In this document: positions 40,994-42,442 of the stretch, in pieces
How positions within the stretch are numbered: position 1 is the first letter of the stretch
Layout: every line of letters begins with the position of its first letter
Origin: Clostridia bacterium
GTDB taxonomy: Bacteria; Bacillota; Clostridia; Oscillospirales; Acutalibacteraceae
Direction: 5' to 3'
Assembly (NCBI GenBank): GCA_017461005.1
Contig: JAFTZU010000047.1
Location: forward strand, 1-42,442
DNA: 42,442 nucleotides
The notes under the pieces: model-generated
Database searches by the model: none
What the model saw: only the letters and a program-made list of their open reading frames with translations
Told to the model about the DNA's origin: nothing
Position numbers and translations under genes: made by a program

Positions 40994-41622
40994 TGGACAT
41001 AAAACTTACTTACTTTCAGCTGGGGATGCTTCCCACGAACGTGTACCTTGGCGTCAACGAGGAGACCGGGAACGGTTTTCTGGTGGACCCGGCGATCTAT
41101 GAGCCGCAGGTCGATGCCGCCATGAAAGAGATGGGCATCACGAACCTCCAGTACATCCTGCTGACCCATGGGCACTTCGACCATATCCTGGGTGTCAACG
41201 AGTTCGTGAAGAACCATCCCGAAGCGAAGGTCGTCATCCACAAAGAGGATGAGGCGTTCCTGACCGACCCGATGCTGTCCCATACGGCGATGCACGGCCT
41301 GTCCCAGGACCCCATCCATGCGGACATCCTCGTCGCGGACGGCGATGTACTGGCATTTGACGACACCGAGTTCAAGGTCATCCATACCCCGGGCCACACG
41401 AGAGGCAGTGTCGTCTATCTGCTGAACGACATCATGTTCAGCGGCGACACGCTGTTCCAGATGAGCTGTGGACGCACCGACTTCCCGGAGAGCGACCCCG
41501 CCAGCATGCGGCCCTCGCTGCAGAAGCTCGCCGCCCTCGAGGGCAACTACCACGTCCTCCCGGGCCACAACGCCTTCAGCGACCTGGACTTTGAAAGAGC
41601 TAACAATCCCTTTATGAGATAA
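40993..41622 (+). CDS. Metallo-beta-lactamase-fold hydrolase (glyoxalase II-like)
   Basis: A 209-residue hydrolase. The metal motif THGHFDH, HTPGHTRGS, FSGDTLF and the final His in VLPGHN mark the di-metal site of the glyoxalase II/YcbL group. It lacks the C-terminal helical glutathione-binding domain of classical glyoxalase II, so the thioester substrate is open. TGGAGGAAATA precedes ATG 40993. It is the last gene of the recJ run and is followed by the inverted-repeat element. Confidence 0.93.
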   Translation: MDIKLTYFQLGMLPTNVYLGVNEETGNGFLVDPAIYEPQVDAAMKEMGITNLQYILLTHGHFDHILGVNEFVKNHPEAKVVIHKEDEAFLTDPMLSHTAMHGLSQDPIHADILVADGDVLAFDDTEFKVIHTPGHTRGSVVYLLNDIMFSGDTLFQMSCGRTDFPESDPASMRPSLQKLAALEGNYHVLPGHNAFSDLDFERANNPFMR

Positions 41623-41629
41623 AGGTTGC

Positions 41630-41810
41630 GAAATCGTCTACAAAAGCTTTGTCTCGCTGCGAAGGGTTCGCAGACTTGCGCTGCCTGTGGCAGATGAAGC
41701 AAGGCAGTCGAACTGGAAGAAACAAGGAGTGTCGCGAAGTGCTCCAAACGAGCGAGACGACTATGTTTCTGACCGTACGCGTTGCGACAAACTTTTGTTA
41801 CGACGATTTC
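41630..41810. repeat. Foldable inverted-repeat element of about 180 bp (MITE-like or structured RNA)
   Basis: The ends are imperfect inverted repeats of about 27 bp. GAAATCGTC (41630-41638) pairs with GACGATTTC (41802-41810). ACAAAAG (41640-41646) pairs with CTTTTGT (41792-41798). TTTGTC/GACAAA pairing follows (41648-41653, 41786-41791). Inside are a perfect hairpin CTGCGAA-ggg-TTCGCAG (41657-41673) and a nested CTTGC/GCAAG plus CTGCC/GGCAG hairpin (41675-41703). GTCTCGC (41651-41657) can instead pair with GCGAGAC near 41755. No coding frame fits. Candidate mobile miniature element or non-coding RNA. Confidence 0.6.
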
Positions 41811-41822
41811 TCATTGTATTAT
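41795..41822 (+). promoter_or_regulatory. Candidate promoter for hemZ, overlapping the inverted-repeat element
   Basis: TTGTTA (41795-41800) inside the right arm of the element, a 16-bp spacer and TATTAT (41817-41822). The transcript would start only a few bases before ATG 41832. Confidence 0.5.
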
Positions 41823-41831
41823 TCATCCACT

Positions 41832-42442
41832 ATGATCATTCAACTCATCAACAATAAGTTCTCCTACGAAATGGAGAAACTGACGATGGCCTTCTATCCT
41901 GATCGTAAGATCACGGTCAATCCGGATTCTTACGAGGGAGAAGAGGAGATCATCACCATAGAGCTGAAAGATGACCCTCTCAGCCTGTCCGCCAGATTCC
42001 ATGACGCATATGCTGAGGAAGTCGTCGAAGACGGCGACGACCCCGAGCTGGCGGCAGGCAGGGTCCTGTACCGCGTGCTCTCCGACGTCACCGGGATCCG
42101 GCCCCAGTGGGGCATCCTGACCGGTGTCCGACCCGCCAAAGTCATGACGAAGCATATCGACGCCGAAGGGGAAGAGGCGGCGAAACAGTATTTCGTGGAT
42201 CGCCTCTATGCCGACCCGAAGAAAGCAGACCTCGCCGCTGTCGTCTCCAACGCCGAACGGGCCATCATGGACACGACCACCGAGGACTCCTTCAGCCTCT
42301 ATGTGGGCATCCCGTTCTGCACGAGCCGCTGCACGTACTGCAGTTTCGTCTCGGAGTCCATCGCGTCTCCCAGGGCGAAGAAGCTGTACCCCGCATACTT
42401 CGAAAACCTGCTCAGGGAGATCGAAGTGACAGGGCAGATCGC
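41832..42442 (+). CDS. hemZ: HemZ-type coproporphyrinogen III oxidase-like radical SAM protein, partial
   Basis: 203 codons are open to the window edge; the C-terminus is missing. The N-terminal half of about 150 residues lacks an Fe-S motif. It contains GIRPQWGILTGVRPAKVMTK, a segment typical of HemZ proteins. The radical SAM domain starts at YVGIPFCTSRCTYCSF with the CxxxCxxC cluster motif. HemZ-type proteins are assigned to oxygen-independent porphyrin oxidation or related radical chemistry, but heme-pathway activity is often unproven. No Shine-Dalgarno site precedes ATG 41832. The in-frame ATG at 41886 has GGAG 9 bases upstream, so the true start is uncertain. Confidence 0.85.
   Translation, partial: MIIQLINNKFSYEMEKLTMAFYPDRKITVNPDSYEGEEEIITIELKDDPLSLSARFHDAYAEEVVEDGDDPELAAGRVLYRVLSDVTGIRPQWGILTGVRPAKVMTKHIDAEGEEAAKQYFVDRLYADPKKADLAAVVSNAERAIMDTTTEDSFSLYVGIPFCTSRCTYCSFVSESIASPRAKKLYPAYFENLLREIEVTGQI

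Overview
The window looks like part of the chromosome of a Gram-positive Clostridia-type bacterium, perhaps Oscillospirales/Ruminococcaceae-like. The genes are GC-rich with C-ending codons, and the gaps between them are AT-rich. Shine-Dalgarno sites are strong (AAGGAG types) and several promoters fit the sigma-A consensus with 17-bp spacing. The gene content also fits: LytR-CpsA-Psr (LCP) proteins, TagD/TagB-type CDP-glycerol enzymes, a Wzz/CapA-type pair, a HemZ-type enzyme and GH25 and phage-type lysozymes. No tRNA, rRNA, transposase or CRISPR array was recognised. The taxonomic call is inference only.

Positions 1-22700 form a cell-surface region. Secreted proteins built from tryptophan-rich repeats of about 21 residues (YTGIAxNxxGWW type) lie on both sides of a surface-polysaccharide locus. 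The left group is a partial gene at 1-397, 910-1920, 2021-2704, a GH25 lysozyme fusion at 2886-4412 and a beta-rich protein at 4409-5437. Two Wzz-like proteins follow. Next come a galactofuranosyltransferase-like enzyme, a Wzy-like polymerase, TagD, a TagB/F-like transferase, a GT4, a GT-C-like membrane protein, a GT2 and, from its own promoter, a Wzx flippase and an LCP ligase. A phage-type lysozyme, another repeat protein, a second LCP protein with a very long N-terminus and an acyltransferase close the region. Together they would build, export, trim and anchor a cell-wall glycopolymer, probably with glycerol-phosphate decoration.

Positions 22700-25373 hold a TetR regulator, an M28 peptidase with membrane segments inserted in its catalytic domain, and a shikimate-kinase-like enzyme that lacks the usual shikimate-binding arginine.

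Positions 25374-26740 hold no convincing gene. They contain the most unusual structure in the window: 12 units of about 74 bp. Each unit has short inverted arms (GCAACTAA/TTAGTTGC in the first six, TTCAGCTAA/TTAGCTGAA in the last six) separated by constant-length but unrelated sequences. GC-rich foldable segments flank the array on both sides. The arms differ between the two blocks by compensatory changes. I do not recognise this as a described element.

Positions 26741-42442 are mainly housekeeping: guaB, an SCP2-like protein fused to a histone-H1-like Lys/Ala tail, a PpiC foldase, an aminotransferase, an unknown membrane protein, a sirtuin, a DUF5662-like protein, a Memo-AMMECR1 fusion, recJ, rel, dtd, a metallo-beta-lactamase-fold hydrolase and the start of hemZ. 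A foldable inverted-repeat element of about 180 bp lies just upstream of hemZ and overlaps its likely promoter.
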